DNA of 60,000 nucleotides from Owenia fusiformis (lineage: Eukaryota; Annelida; Polychaeta; Sabellida; Oweniidae): NCBI GenBank assembly GCA_903813345.2, contig CAIIXF020000012.1:4383318-4443317 (forward strand), read 5' to 3'. The notes beneath the pieces were generated by a model that had not been told where the DNA came from, made no database searches, and worked only from the letters and a program-made list of their open reading frames with translations. Positions 1 to 30,479 of this stretch are shown here, piece after piece. Position 1 is the first letter of the stretch. Each line of letters starts with the position of its first letter. Position numbers and translations under genes: made by a program.

Positions 1-104
1 AATTCATGACAGTTAAGCGTACGTACGTTCCAATTTGCTTGACCTTGTCCATCTACAGAAACTCCCAAGACAATCGCGAAGCACCATACGCTCCAATGTG
101 CCAT
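1..104 (-). CDS. N-terminal fragment of a putative secreted protein (runs off window)
   Basis: Reading the minus strand from an ATG at 104-102 gives 34 codons that stay open to the window edge. The peptide starts MAHWSVWCFAIVLGVSVDG, which looks like a classical signal peptide with a hydrophobic core (about residues 4-17), and continues QGQANWNVRTLNCHE. The exon is cut by the window boundary, so neither a splice site nor a domain can be seen and the family cannot be named. It points away from the esterase cluster. It may instead be a chance hydrophobic ORF. Support is only the signal-peptide-like composition and the absence of a stop. Confidence 0.4.
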   Translation of the reverse strand, partial: MAHWSVWCFAIVLGVSVDGQGQANWNVRTLNCHE

Positions 105-1300
105 GATGCTTTTGCGACTAATTTGACATAAATGACATCCACTCTAAATTTAATCACGTGATTGAAGCTATTATGTCATTAACGAATCAAAACCTTGCGT
201 ACGAGAGGTATGTCTTTATTACAATAGACACTCAACTAGATATCCTTGACCTGCATTATTTTAAAAAATGTTGTAAGTTATCAAGTCTTAATGTTATTGT
301 ACATCGAGTGCGGTGGGAATACAACAGATTTGATTTCTTGGGATTCGTTAGTAACCCGGACAATCACCTCGTACTACAATATATCCCCATGGTTATTATT
401 TTTTGAAAAAGTATACATTTTTCATAAGGACGATGCACAGAACTATTTTTCAAAAAGATGATACATGATGGGTGTCCCCTTTCTAATCAATCCCTTGGAT
501 TTCCTCCATGGAGCTGAGGAGAAGGAAAGTCAAAGGAGGGAAGAACCGTATGCTCTAGCATAGTGGAGGAGCTTGGGTTCATGTACAAGCTTCGTGCAAG
601 CATGGTGATGGAGTTTTTAGATGAAGACACGCACACCTGGCAAAATATTTGGGACGCCCCTAATGCATTTTTCATCGAAAGGCTTCATTTAACTTTCAAT
701 TCAGAAAGGAAGTGAAATGTCCTTAGACTAAGGATACCTTGATGCTCTTTTTAACTTTTATGGAATGAATAATGGAAATATTACGCGGAGCCCATGGCAA
801 CGTCATTTTGGTTTGATTGATGGATTGACGAGCATACGTAGAGGATCGCTTCTAAACTGACAAAATCATTTTCAGTATGACGAAAAGTAACTAATGAGAC
901 TAACCATGTAAAGCAGACCTTTCCATTTGATTTACAATTTGGGCAAATTGAAAAAAGAGTCTCAAAATCACCAAGGGAATTTTTTATCATGTCTTCAAAA
1001 TTATCATTTTAAGATTGAGATTCGTTTGTCAAACAACATTTTAACATTTTCATTTAAAAAAAACTTAACACATTATATATTTAAAGGTTACAGTGGCTAT
1101 GACCCCCAAGAGGGAGTAGTATATGCCATGTGATAGTATTTAATTGTTCATCAATGTATTGCATAATTCAACATAAATAAATTGTAACTTGGTCTTTGTG
1201 TTGTGTTTTTTGTTTTAGTCATTCTTGTCATAAAACAGAGTAAACTAATATTTGTGAATCAGTAATCCTTAGGAGAAATCAGAGGTTTAAAGTGTGCGCC
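105..1300. other. Intergenic stretch, nothing assigned
   Basis: I see no convincing gene here. A stop-to-stop plus-strand reading frame of 65 codons at 518-715 contains tryptophan- and acid-rich sequence (for example LDEDTHTWQNIWDAP). It has no start context, splice partner or recognised family, so it may be a decayed mobile-element remnant. Confidence 0.3.
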
Positions 1301-1312
1301 AAAGTTTAATAC

Positions 1313-1347
1313 TGCGCAGGCGCAGCGTTCTCGCTAAACTATATAAA
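1313..1347 (+). promoter_or_regulatory. Candidate promoter: NRF1-like palindrome plus TATA box
   Basis: TGCGCAGGCGCA at 1313-1324 matches the NRF1 binding consensus (YGCGCANGCGCR). It is followed 15 bp later by TATATAAA at 1340-1347. The pair sits about 0.9 kb upstream of the first candidate coding exon of esterase gene A, on the same strand. Transcription would then start near 1375, in a 5' UTR. The assignment rests on motifs alone, with no transcript evidence. Confidence 0.35.
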
Positions 1348-2265
1348 GAGATTACCAGGTACACGATCCAGAGGTAACCCAGGAAGGCGAACAATCTTCG
1401 CCTCGTGATGATTTCCCGTATAATCGTAACCAGGGAAGTTTCACCATTGAAATTGAAAATTACTATTAGATTATACTTTGTAGATGTTATTTATGAAGCT
1501 ATTTAGTGTATGTATCAATCAAATGGCTCATTTTGGACATATAAAAAGTATTTGTCTTTTGTTTCCCCGGGAATCGTATTACCATGTAGTACACACAGAA
1601 ATAGTGTACATTATGTAGTACATATTGAATAGCCTGGTATAGTAACACCGTGTTTATATAATATTGAAGGGCATGCTGATTGTACACATGAGTACATGCA
1701 TGCTAGAAGGCCAGATTTATAGCTTGCATACCTAAATAAAAAATAAACCCTTCTAATCCCCTTATGTAAATACGGCGGTATACGTAGCCCGATTTATCGG
1801 AATCTTTAAGAAATGGAAGTCAAGTCAAATTCCTTTATATTAATGCTAATAAAGTTCCTTATTTCCAGTAATTTTAGATTGAAGCCTTTCGTATGAATCA
1901 AGTGCATCGGCAATCTCTAAAGACCAAAGAAAGACTGGACATAAAAATGACTATAGGTTCCCTAAATCTTTAAAGCCGCGATTTTATTTCGTTCAGAGTA
2001 TAGACGCCTTATCAAGACATACAAGGTTATCATGTGTAAACAGGTTTTTACAAGAATCTACCTCAAAAGGTGTAAATCATTGAAGTTGAATCGATTCATA
2101 ATGCTAAAAGAAACCCACCCGTTCATACAAAACAATTGACCTGGGAATTCATTCAATATAGATTCATAGGCAATGTAGCAACGGTTATTTGACAGTTTAC
2201 TACTTTTCAACATACACCACTTGGCTTGGAGTTGTTTAGATACATCACCGAGACTTAATTCCGAA

Positions 2266-10621
<8,356 letters not shown>

Positions 10622-10893
10622 TGACGTTGTGATTGGACTTTACAATTTTATTGAATATAAAACGTCAGATAATTCGAACGATAAAAAAAGTAAAATTTGT
10701 ATAACGGAACACATTTGGTTTACCAATCTTGATTTTTTTCCTATTTTCACTGGCAAGAACTTTAACAAACGACAAAACCGTTTGAACCTGTTTGATATAC
10801 AGGGCTACCCTCGTAAACTCTGGAGCATTACATGGTTCCCCTCTGTAATATTTGAGACGAGCTATTGCTGGCTTTGTTTCTTCAATACTGATT

Positions 10894-10899
10894 AATAAA
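10894..10899 (+). terminator. Polyadenylation signal AATAAA, gene A
   Basis: AATAAA lies 273 bp after the gene A stop codon. The same sequence is kept at the matching place after gene B. It is a plausible 3' end but unproven. Confidence 0.4.
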
Positions 10900-11084
10900 T
10901 GGTTAATTAAAATGATCTCATTTCTTGGACGTTATTAATGTTGCTCTTTGAATATCTATACCTGCCTTATGGGCTAATAAGTGATGTAGCTCACCGACTT
11001 GTGTGAACTTTAGGCATAATGTGTTTATGGTAATAACTAAGGATACAGAATTAATAGATAAATAATAATGTTGATAAGTTGGAC

Positions 11085-12152
11085 GCTAAGACGTCTTGGC
11101 TATGACTAGGGTCCTAAAACGTTTTAGCTAAGCGCTCTTAGCCGAGAGCTCTTGAGAAAATCTGGATTTACATTACATTTGTAAAGACGTGTCGCAAAAA
11201 GCTCGCGCACGCATTGTTACACATTTTGTGGCGTAATCCAGAGGATCCTCGCTTTTAACATGATAGAATGTGACGTTTATGAGAAAAATATACACACGTG
11301 AAAATCCTTTCGTCCTCCACATTTACCTCTATATCTCAAAACATTTTAGACGAATAACTCTGATATCATATATATATTGTTAATGGGCTAGGAGCATCAT
11401 AAAACACGAATCAATTGATATTTTAGGTGAAATAAATATACGTGTTGCTGTGCTTGAAAATAGGCGAATGGCGTAAATTAGCCCTATTTTAATGAATTTT
11501 GAAAACCTTTCGTCCTCCACTTTTCCACATACAACAGAAAACACATACTTTTGTGAACGAAATCAACTATTTATTAATAAACTAGAGTTTAGGAGCAAAA
11601 TAATCATGTATGATTTATTAAAAATTGACCTCGTATTTTTTGTTAAATGTACACCTGAAAAGTTGAAGGTACCAAAAATGAGCAAAAAAGGTCACTGTCA
11701 ACAGATTCTATTTTTCAAACTCCATGACGTCACAATATGGGACGCTTACTAAAATTCATCCTTTGAAATAAAACGTCCATCTACCTTTATCAAGACGAAA
11801 AATAAGTATAATAGTCATATATTGTTTGAGTTATGAGCGTTTAAAGACGAAAAATAATTCAAAATGTAACGTGTCAACATGGGATATTTGCCAGATGTTT
11901 TGGTAAAAAACTCTTTTTTAAAAACGAACGCGCAAAAAATGTGAACGGAGTGTAGTTGATCTAAAATCTTCATCGAAACAGCTTTAAAATGATATATAAC
12001 TTTAATTAGAATATTATCTTATAATCCGGGGAATCAAAGTTACATTCACGCGATACCCTTAAAAAACAAATGCGCCACCTTTTTGCGACACGTCAAAACG
12101 TTTTAACGCTAAAACATTTTGGCCAAGACGTATTAGGGCTCTAGTGTAAATC
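11085..12152. mobile_element. Inverted-repeat element between esterases A and B
   Basis: GACGTGTCGCAAAAAG near 11187 is mirrored by CTTTTTGCGACACGTC ending near 12095. Farther out, ACGTCTTGGC at 11091 mirrors GCCAAGACGT near 12130. The equivalent spacer after gene B has different sequence, and homology with the B-C spacer resumes at ATTATTGCGATAAACTG (about 12157). It is probably a non-autonomous transposon of about 1.07 kb; its exact ends and target duplication are not resolved. A region near 11492-11752 is open but has no protein-like features. Confidence 0.55.
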
Positions 12153-12619
12153 CACCAATTATTGCGATAAACTGACCGTTACATTATTTGAATATTTATA
12201 TTTATCATCATGCATTGATTTTTAAAACATGTTCAATTAATGTTCAGGACACAGTTTTTGATCGATAAATCCTCAGGGATGATTAATGTTCTCAGTGAAA
12301 GGACCTAGTATGGTTTGTCCATACTGAACTTTTGACTTGCTTAACTTGCTAATTACTAGTTATTTGCATTTAAAGAGGCAACTTGCATATTTCATCAGAT
12401 ATCTCCTTTGTCATTTTCAGATTATCAAATTAAAATTGCCAGGCTTTTTTAAAAAGATTGTTTCCAAAATGTTTACAGTCTTCATTCTTTGCTATTACTT
12501 TTATACAGTATATATAACAGTCAGTACACAGTCAGAAACTACAAGCTTGTAGCTGAGAAGCGGGGGTAGCGAAAATAGTGATATTGATCTATTAGTTTTG
12601 AAGATCGAAAAAGCTTCGA

Positions 12620-12661
12620 GAACTAAAAGCCCAAACTGTCTGTGATCCTTTAAAGTGATAC
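12620..12661 (+). promoter_or_regulatory. 42-bp conserved block upstream of esterase B
   Basis: Begins GAACTAAAAGCCCAAACTGT and ends CCTTTAAAGTGATAC. It is identical at 19465-19506 (gene C) and 25923-25964 (gene D) and lies 125 bp before the signal-peptide ATG. TATATATAA about 110 bp upstream could be a TATA box, but the preceding TTTTATACAG could equally be a splice acceptor, so the block may lie in a promoter or in a 5' UTR exon. Confidence 0.5.
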
Positions 12662-12786
12662 TTATAAGACCTTGCACGTGTATGTGTTTTCTATCGAAAC
12701 AATTTTGGACGTTGATATATGACATTTATATTATTGATCAGATGTGTGTGCTTCTTTTTCATTGCACATTTGGACGTGGATACGAG

Positions 12787-17862
<5,076 letters not shown>

Positions 17863-18119
17863 TGACGTTGTGATTGGACTTTACAATTTTATTGAATATA
17901 AAACAGATAATCCGAACGATAAAAAAAGTATAAAAACACATTTGGTTTACCAATCTTGATTTTTTCCTATTTTCACTGGCAAGACCTTTAACAAACGACA
18001 AAACCGTTTGAACCTGTTTGATATACAGGGCTACACTCGTAAACTTTGAAGCGTTACATGGTTCCCCTCTGTAATATTTGAGACGAGCTATTGCTGGCTT
18101 TGTTTCTTCAATACTGATT

Positions 18120-18125
18120 AATAAA
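18120..18125 (+). terminator. Polyadenylation signal AATAAA, gene B
   Basis: AATAAA lies 258 bp after the gene B stop, in sequence matching the gene A 3' flank. Confidence 0.4.
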
Positions 18126-18189
18126 TGGTTAATTAAAATGATCTCATTTCTTGGACGTTATTAATGTTGCTCTTTGAATATCTATAACT

Positions 18190-19004
18190 GAATCCAATTG
18201 CAATGATAATCTATGCTTCCATTTTCTCTTTCATTTTGATTCATTCAGCTTCATGACTAAAACATTATTATTAGACATTACGACCCATGGAATACATACG
18301 CCCCTTTGGGTGTCTTTTTTCATGTTAATGAAGGAAAAATGGGACTCAGTCCCCAACAATATAAAAAAGCCAAACTTCTTCAAAAGGAGATCAAATATTA
18401 AAACAAAACTAGATCAACTTCCCGTTTGACCTTATACAAATCACAAAAATCAACCTTAATCAAATGACTGTTGACCTATTTAAATTGCAAATATATGTAA
18501 TTGGCTTCACAAATGTAGATTCACCAAACTGTCAATACAGAGAGGTCGGGACTGTCAAGCACATATTTTCCATTGTGGTCTCAACTTGAACTCTGATTAT
18601 CTAAATGTTAACATTCTCCATTAATAAGATACCATTCAAATAGACAGAAATGATCTTATGAAAACATTGTTATTTGGTCATCCAGATCTCTCAAATGAAC
18701 AGATTATTTTGATAAGTTACAAGTTTTCTAATAGCCAATTCTACTTAAATGCTCAACATGGCCTCCTCTGATTGTCATAGAGCATCTTATCATTTTGCCC
18801 AAGCATCATTACCAATACCAGCAGCAAGCACCTATTGTCAGAAAAACACATCTTTGTGCATACCCAATGTTCCTTTTTAAAATCAAGAGTGAACATAATG
18901 CCAACAGTTCTAAACGATTTTCACTCATATTATTGACTACAATTATATTAAGATGAAGAAACAAAAATATTATAATAAAAAATTGAAGGTTGATAAGTAA
19001 GTTT
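18190..19004. other. B-C spacer, unique sequence
   Basis: This is where the gene B 3' flank stops matching the gene A 3' flank and before the shared upstream region of gene C begins near 19010. I see no gene. It is AT-rich unassigned DNA, perhaps a decayed mobile element. Confidence 0.3.
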
Positions 19005-19464
19005 GATTATTGCGATAAACTGACCGTTACATTATTTGAATATTTATATTTATCATCATGCATTGATTTTTAAAACATGTTCAATTAATGTTAAGGACAC
19101 AGTTTTTGATCGATAAATCCTCGGGGATGATTAATGTTCTCAGTGAAAGGACCTAGTATTGTTTGGTCATACTGAACTTTTGACTTGCTTAACTTGCTAA
19201 CGAGTTATTTGCATTTAAAGAGGCAACTTGCATATTTCATCAGATATCTCCTTTGTCATTTTCAGATTATCAAATTAAAATTGCCAGGCTTTTTTAAAAA
19301 GATTGTTTCCAAAATGTTTACAGTCTTCATTCTTTGCTATTACTTTTATACAGTATATATAACAGTCAGTACACAGTCAGAAACTACAAGCTTGTAGCTG
19401 AGAAGTGGGGGTAGCGAAAATAGTGATATTGATCTATTAGTTTTGAAGATCGAAAAAGCTTCCA

Positions 19465-19506
19465 GAACTAAAAGCCCAAACTGTCTGTGATCCTTTAAAG
19501 TGATAC
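19465..19506 (+). promoter_or_regulatory. 42-bp conserved block upstream of esterase C
   Basis: Identical to the blocks at 12620 and 25923, again 125 bp before the start codon, with TATATATAA about 110 bp farther upstream, as for gene B. Confidence 0.5.
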
Positions 19507-19631
19507 TTATAAGACCTTGCACGTGTATGTGTTTTCTATCGAAAAAGTTTTGGACCTTGATATATGACATTTATATTATTGATCAGATGTGTGTGCTTCT
19601 TTTTCATTACACATTTGGACGTGGATACGAG

Positions 19632-24386
<4,755 letters not shown>

Positions 24387-25922
24387 TGACGTTGTTAATG
24401 GACTGTGCAATTTTATCAAATATAAAACAGATCATTCGACCAATAAAAAAGCAACATTTGTTAAGTAACACATTTGGTCATTCATTTTGATTTTCTTCAA
24501 TTTTCACTGGCCAGAATTTTGATATCAAACGAAATAGCTGCAGTCCGAAAATCGATAGCCCTTCCTAAAAACTACCTTGGCCCAGATCCCTCTGAATTGG
24601 CTGCTACATTTTGGAAATAGAATGTTAATATTCAGTTGTGCATTTTGGTGTAGATATTATGGAGCGTGAATAGTGACGATGGGTGACCTGATTTTAAAAG
24701 TAGAGGCCATCGACATTGATAACTAAGTTTAATTTTTGCTTTTAAAGTTACATTATTCGTGCAATTATATACATCATCATGTATTGTTTTTTAATAACAT
24801 TACAACACATGGTATAAGTATCATCGTGTATAATTATGAATATTCAGCGTAATGTTCACGATCGATAATTCAAAAGCGGATGCTAAGTTTTCTCGGGGAA
24901 AGGATCTCGTATGGTTTGGCCATATTGAAGTATTATATATTAAATAATGGAGCTGTTTTTGCAGTTTTCTATTTTGATCATGACCTTGTTAGACATTGTT
25001 TCTTTGTACGGTGGATTATGTTTTTGGCTGTTGGGGTTGTTATCATTGTAACTGATTGTACTCCTAGATGTTGCTATGTGTTGCTGTCTTTCGTAATATT
25101 CTTTGGCATTTCCCCATTAAAACATTTTAAATATCTTCGTCAATATTATAATGCTAGATCCAACTTGATATTGGAGGGAGTGACTAGTCCATAATAAATC
25201 ACTCGGGAGCAAGGACGAACAGATATAGTAGGGCATGCCCAAATATTTAGATTTTAAGTCTATATTGTAATTAATTTTTTTTCTTGCCAGGTTCTGTAAC
25301 AATGTTCGACCTTTTTCCTTTGGCACTTGTGCTTACATATCGAGGTTGACACAAAAATTGTCTATTAACATATAAACTTGTTTTTAGGCACATCGAAAGT
25401 AGACATAATGCAAAAGGACCTCCAAAATTCGATTCTACACAAAAATACCACCCAGCTTTTGTAACATAACTTTGTAAATACTAATGATTACGTACATGTA
25501 TAATACTTTCAGGGAAATGAAGTCCATTCAATTAAACACAAAACAATGTAGTTGTCGTTGATAGAATCATAATAACTTATTTCCAGAACTATGTTACAAA
25601 ATGTGGGTGTCATTGTGTAAGTTCCAGTTGTACCAAGAGTCATTTTATTTGTGTCACGCTGTAAATTGTCAACTTGTTGATCCATACGGTCTGTATATCC
25701 CTCATCTTCCTCATAATCATATTAGAATTTGCAGAATTTTCAAAATGATTGTTTTCAACATTTTTTCACTCTTTATTCGTTGCTGTATTTCTTTTTACAG
25801 GTTATACCACCACGGCTAAACTATCTACGTACAATTGGAATCTAAACGCATGAAGTCTAATAAAGGAGCAGTGGTAGCAACAATTATGATATGATGAATT
25901 TATTTTGGAAAAAGAGATGAAT
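24387..25922. other. C-D spacer, with homology to the gene B/C upstream regions
   Basis: After the gene C stop there is AT-rich sequence with no recognisable gene. From about 24720 onward it aligns loosely with the region upstream of B and C (for example GATCGATAA and GGATCTCGTATGGTTTGGCC near 24860-24920), so the duplicated unit includes this 5' flank. Confidence 0.4.
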
Positions 25923-25964
25923 GAACTAAAAGCCCAAACTGTCTGTGATCCTTTAAAGTGATAC
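25923..25964 (+). promoter_or_regulatory. 42-bp conserved block upstream of esterase pseudogene D
   Basis: Identical to the B and C blocks although flanking DNA has diverged clearly. The ATG of D lies 132 bp downstream. The TATATATAA found upstream of B and C is not kept here. Confidence 0.5.
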
Positions 25965-28836
25965 ATGTGAGACTAATCATGTGCACACCGTTTGTTTCTT
26001 TATCATAACAGATTTGTAGGTTGATGTGACTTTTAAAACATTGATCACAAATGTATATTTCTATTTCATAGCAGATTTATTTCAAGTGTAGATGAGATGT
26101 CGTTTCTCGGCGTTATCATTTTCTTACGCTTTGCATCATGTTTTGCGCAAACTACAAACCCATTCATTCAGTTAATGAACACGAACTGCCACGGGAGTGA
26201 TTATTTTGGAATGGATGGAAACGATTACATTTTGAAAACGTGCAATTCTGTAAGTTGACATATTATGTCATGTTATATGATTGTTTTGTAGTTTAACAAT
26301 ATCCATTCATTTCTGTTGATTATGTTGGTTACTTTATGATGATAGTCATTTTTGTGTAATCCAATGAAATTTTGGTTGGTTCACAATGAATTTCAATTGT
26401 CTCAAAAAGTCGCAATATGGAACTTGTAGAACATATATTTACTAGACTTTTCAGTAAGCCCTGACATCGTTTGGTATGATATATTAGCTAGATTGATATG
26501 ATCTCATTGGTTGTAGGTCTAAATCTGCCCATGTAAAGATTGGCTTTTACCTAAAAATATCAAATGTTGTGAATATTTTGACATTTCTCGTTCTCATTCG
26601 ACAAAAATGTAATTTTCAATTGATACCAATGTCAACAGGCTGTCAACAGGCTGTCACTTGGTATGAGTATTTTCGGTTTTCCCCTCTGCTAAATTCCAAT
26701 ACGCATGCATGCTTATTTCAAAAATCATAATCTGGTAGCATGTTGACCGTTGATGGTATGTTTCCAAATAGGTTATATACTGTACATGTATAATGTGATG
26801 TGTTATGACGTACCTACGCGTACATGTACCTATTGGACAATAGTATTCACCAATATAAATAACACAAATCGCTAGGTGCATTGTTTAAAATTCGGTTTTT
26901 CTGAAAATTTACAAATCCACAATTACGCAATAGTGCATATTTTTGCGATCAATATTTCATAATCTAGAGTCTTCTTAAAATAAAAAACTATTAGTGTCAA
27001 AATAGTGTCAAAAAAGGAGTTTTAAACCGATATAATACACGCGTGTAATATATACTAAAACATGAAGTGATTTTTAAATTATAATCTTAAATGAAGAGTG
27101 CCAAAATGACAGGGGTGACGTATGCAGGTACGTATTACAGATTGAACAACAAGATAAATGACGTAAGAACCTAACATCCGCATTGAATTTTAGAGCATCC
27201 AAAGAAATCTCATTTTAAACATGCAGACTGATCAAATAAATACAACATGCAGATATCCAACTGGTCCCACACTCCGAAAAAAGGAAAATCGGAAAAAAAC
27301 TCTGACGGAATAACATAACATGCTCGTGGAGCGTCTCTTTTAATTGAAATGTATACAATTTAGGCTGTAGTAGAATATAGTACAGCACATGGCCAGAACG
27401 GGAAATGGAAATATGAATTATACGTCAAAAGTGGCGATCATTTCGCAATGAAGGTAACAAACGATTCTTTTGTACTTTGGAAAAATTAGATTAGGAGTAC
27501 AAAAAGCATTTATAAAAGCAACCAAACTCTAATATCCTAGTAATGATCAACGGTACAAAGAAATATTAACCAAGTCATTGCAGTATTTTATCCTCAAGAG
27601 TTACGCATTTTAAAATAGTAAATTATATATGTATCTCAGGAAAACATTGTTGGTTGTATCAATGTTGTATCAAAAGTGTTGTTTATAATACTGACTAGTA
27701 TGCAAAACATGTCTTGAAATACAATTTCAAAAATAATATCAGGTTAAAATCCTTGAGAGGGCTGGTCGACCCGATGCTTTCATCCATATATTAGTAAAAC
27801 GACAATGGTGAATTGATTAAAGAGCAAAAAGGATTCTACAAAAATAAGGATTGTATCAAATTGAATGGTACGTTTCGATCAAACTGGTTTCAACGAACTT
27901 TGAAAATAACTGTGAAACTTTTCAAGCCCGAACAAAATAACAAATTGAATGAATTAAATAAACTTGATAGTAATATGACTTAAAATGGTTCTTAAAATCA
28001 AACAAAAAATGATCCGCAGGTAGTTGCCAACATTTTTGAATTATTTCAGCGATGGGAATTCACACAGAAAGTGGACTAGTGCATGGCGTGAAGTCAAAAT
28101 CTCCACAAGGCCAACGCGTGGAAGAATATTTGGGAATACCATATGCAGAGCCACCTGTCGGTGATTTAAGATTCGCAAAACCAAAGCCATATGGAATGTT
28201 TCCGAATGGTATTTTTAGCATATATTGTTTGATAGAAATCAGAAAAAGGCAATAGCATGATGTACATACTAAGCACAACAAATTCTGACAAGAAATCTTT
28301 ACGCCGCTATCTGTGCATGGATTGTCACGACTAGAGAAATAGCACAAAACGTTTGTTTACTCTTGATGCCATACGATGCAAGATTGCTTTGGGATTCTGT
28401 GTTTTTCAGGCACCTACAATGCTTCAAGCCAGGGAAACTCATGCATCGGTTTTATTGACAAAATATACGGGGATTTCAAAGGAACTGATATGTGGAACCC
28501 TAAGAATACATTGAGCGAGGACTGTTTGTACCTCAATGTATGGGTTCCACTCTCAGTAAGAAAGAAGCGGACAGTAATGGTAATGTATAAATACATTCAA
28601 TGGATTGATATCGATATTGTGAACTGAATTCAACAATGTTTTTCTCTTAAACTAGTTATTGAAAATATTCTGTAGAAAACACGGTCCCAATGTCCTAATA
28701 ATGGACAACAATTAAATGCGAAAATAATTTATATACATGTACTATATTTTATATAACTGTTTTTATTTATATAACATTCTTTTAGTGCAATTGTTTTTTG
28801 CTCCTTTTTACCAATGAAATGAAATATCTTTCCAAA

Positions 28837-30479
28837 TGATGAAACCAAAGTTTTACAATATGCAGATGACACAACTGTTTTTGTGCATGACATTAAGTCT
28901 TTTAATAATGTACTTGAAATTTTTAACACATTTTATGGTTTATCAAGCCTTAAAATCAACACAAAGAAAACAGAGGCAATGTGGTTAGGAAAATGGAAAA
29001 ATAGGAGAGAAAAACATGGAGATGTGCAATGGAAAATAATGCCTCATAACTGTATAAAGCTGTTAGGTGTAACGTTTAGTACCTCAACTCATGTTATTGA
29101 TAATGACTTGAATTTTGAGTCAAAATTTGTAAAATGTGAAAACATTATGAAATCGTGGTCTGGAAGGTACTTAACAATTATGGGAAAGGTTGTTATAGTG
29201 AAATCTTTACTTTTATCACAATTCTCCTATCTCATGCAAGCCTTCATTCTACCTGACAAACTTTTGAATAGAATTAATACAATGATGTTTAAATTTATTT
29301 GGGCAAAAGGCAGATTTAAAGAGGATGAATTGAAAAAGATTCCTGACAAAGTGAAAAGGGATGTAATGGTACAAGAATATAAATATGGAGGGTTAAAAAT
29401 GATAAATGCTAAAGATTTACAAATAGCTTATACAACACAATGGGTTAAAAAGTTGCAAGAAAGAGGCAATGGTCACTGGAGAGGCTTACCCATGTACATG
29501 TATGGAAAAATGGGTAATGGACTAAGTATTTTTAACTCAAACATAGATTTTGATAGAATTAAAGGTTTGCATAACTTGAGTAATTTTTATAAAAATGTAT
29601 TACATGTATGGTTAAAACACAATGATTTTAAAAATGAGAGCATTATTTGGAACAATGAAAGTGTAACTCTCAATAATTCTCCATTATTTTTTGAAAACTG
29701 GATTGTAAAGGGCATTACATATATTTCAGATGTTGTCCAGGATAGGGAAATGTTAGCATATGATAACATTGTCCAGAAAATAGGGAGAAATGGCCAAACA
29801 ATTCTTCAATATAATGCACTTAAAGCATGTTTAACACAAGATCTCCTTATCAAATATGAAATGGAAACACCTTGTACAAAATTATTTTTTAAAGGCATTG
29901 AGAGCCATCTTTTAAACACAAGAATTGTGAGAACAAAAGTTGTTTTAGAGAGAAAATGTGACATAAAATTTAATGGTGAGATTCTAAACGATAAAGTCTG
30001 GTCTCAATTTTTTGAATGTACAACCGATACTACCCTTTTGGTAATTCAATGGAAAATTTTACATGGTATTTACCCTCAAAATATTTATTTGAAGAAATGT
30101 AACATTGAAAACTCTGACATCTGTAATTTTTGTAACGCACATGTAAAAGATGACATTGACCACTTCTTTATCAATTGTGACTGTATTAAATCAATTTGGG
30201 ATGATGTAAATGTTACAAATGATCAAAAAATTGGAAATGCAATTGTTAAAAAAGAAGATTTACTTAAAACATTGGTAATTAAAAAAGCTATACATGATTT
30301 AAAAAAAAGGGTCAATACAGCTAGTAATGTAAAAGCAATTTTTGATGATGAAATCATGATCAGAAAGATGTAATGTAACTTGAAATTTCTATAATTGTAT
30401 TTTATCTTATTGTATGCATGTAATGTAAAATATGTTTATTAATAAAGTTTGATTTTATAAAAAAAAAAAAAAAAAAAAA
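28837..30479 (+). mobile_element. 5'-truncated non-LTR retrotransposon (LINE)
   Basis: Begins in mid reverse transcriptase and ends in AATAAAGTTTGATTTTATAA followed by a run of about 20 As. ATCTTTCCAAA flanks it at 28826-28836 and, after the poly(A), at 30479-30489: an 11-bp target-site duplication. Truncation at the 5' end plus poly(A) and a target duplication is the standard outcome of target-primed reverse transcription. Confidence 0.9.
28838..30373 (+). CDS. Reverse transcriptase C-terminal fragment of the LINE
   Basis: A 511-codon frame encodes the back part of a LINE ORF2 protein. The catalytic motif QYADDTTVFV appears at residues 7-16, so the finger and most of the palm domain are missing. 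It then runs through thumb-like sequence to a zinc-knuckle region (CNFCN then DHFFINCDC) near the C-terminus, typical of the zf-RVT tail of L1/Tx1-like and related elements. The first ATG-like codon at 28883 is a GTG inside the domain and not a real start; the frame is open right back to the insertion junction. There are no internal stops, so the insertion looks young, but the copy cannot move by itself. It lies in intron 5 of esterase D, in the same direction. Confidence 0.88.
   Translation, partial: DETKVLQYADDTTVFVHDIKSFNNVLEIFNTFYGLSSLKINTKKTEAMWLGKWKNRREKHGDVQWKIMPHNCIKLLGVTFSTSTHVIDNDLNFESKFVKCENIMKSWSGRYLTIMGKVVIVKSLLLSQFSYLMQAFILPDKLLNRINTMMFKFIWAKGRFKEDELKKIPDKVKRDVMVQEYKYGGLKMINAKDLQIAYTTQWVKKLQERGNGHWRGLPMYMYGKMGNGLSIFNSNIDFDRIKGLHNLSNFYKNVLHVWLKHNDFKNESIIWNNESVTLNNSPLFFENWIVKGITYISDVVQDREMLAYDNIVQKIGRNGQTILQYNALKACLTQDLLIKYEMETPCTKLFFKGIESHLLNTRIVRTKVVLERKCDIKFNGEILNDKVWSQFFECTTDTTLLVIQWKILHGIYPQNIYLKKCNIENSDICNFCNAHVKDDIDHFFINCDCIKSIWDDVNVTNDQKIGNAIVKKEDLLKTLVIKKAIHDLKKRVNTASNVKAIFDDEIMIRKM

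Noticed and set aside
518-715. Plus-strand stop-to-stop frame of 65 codons
   Set aside because: Composition is somewhat protein-like, but there is no start, no splice sites in phase and no recognised family.
28883-28885. LINE protein start at 28883
   Set aside because: The codon is GTG within the YADD region. The frame is open upstream to the insertion junction, so the fragment has no natural start.
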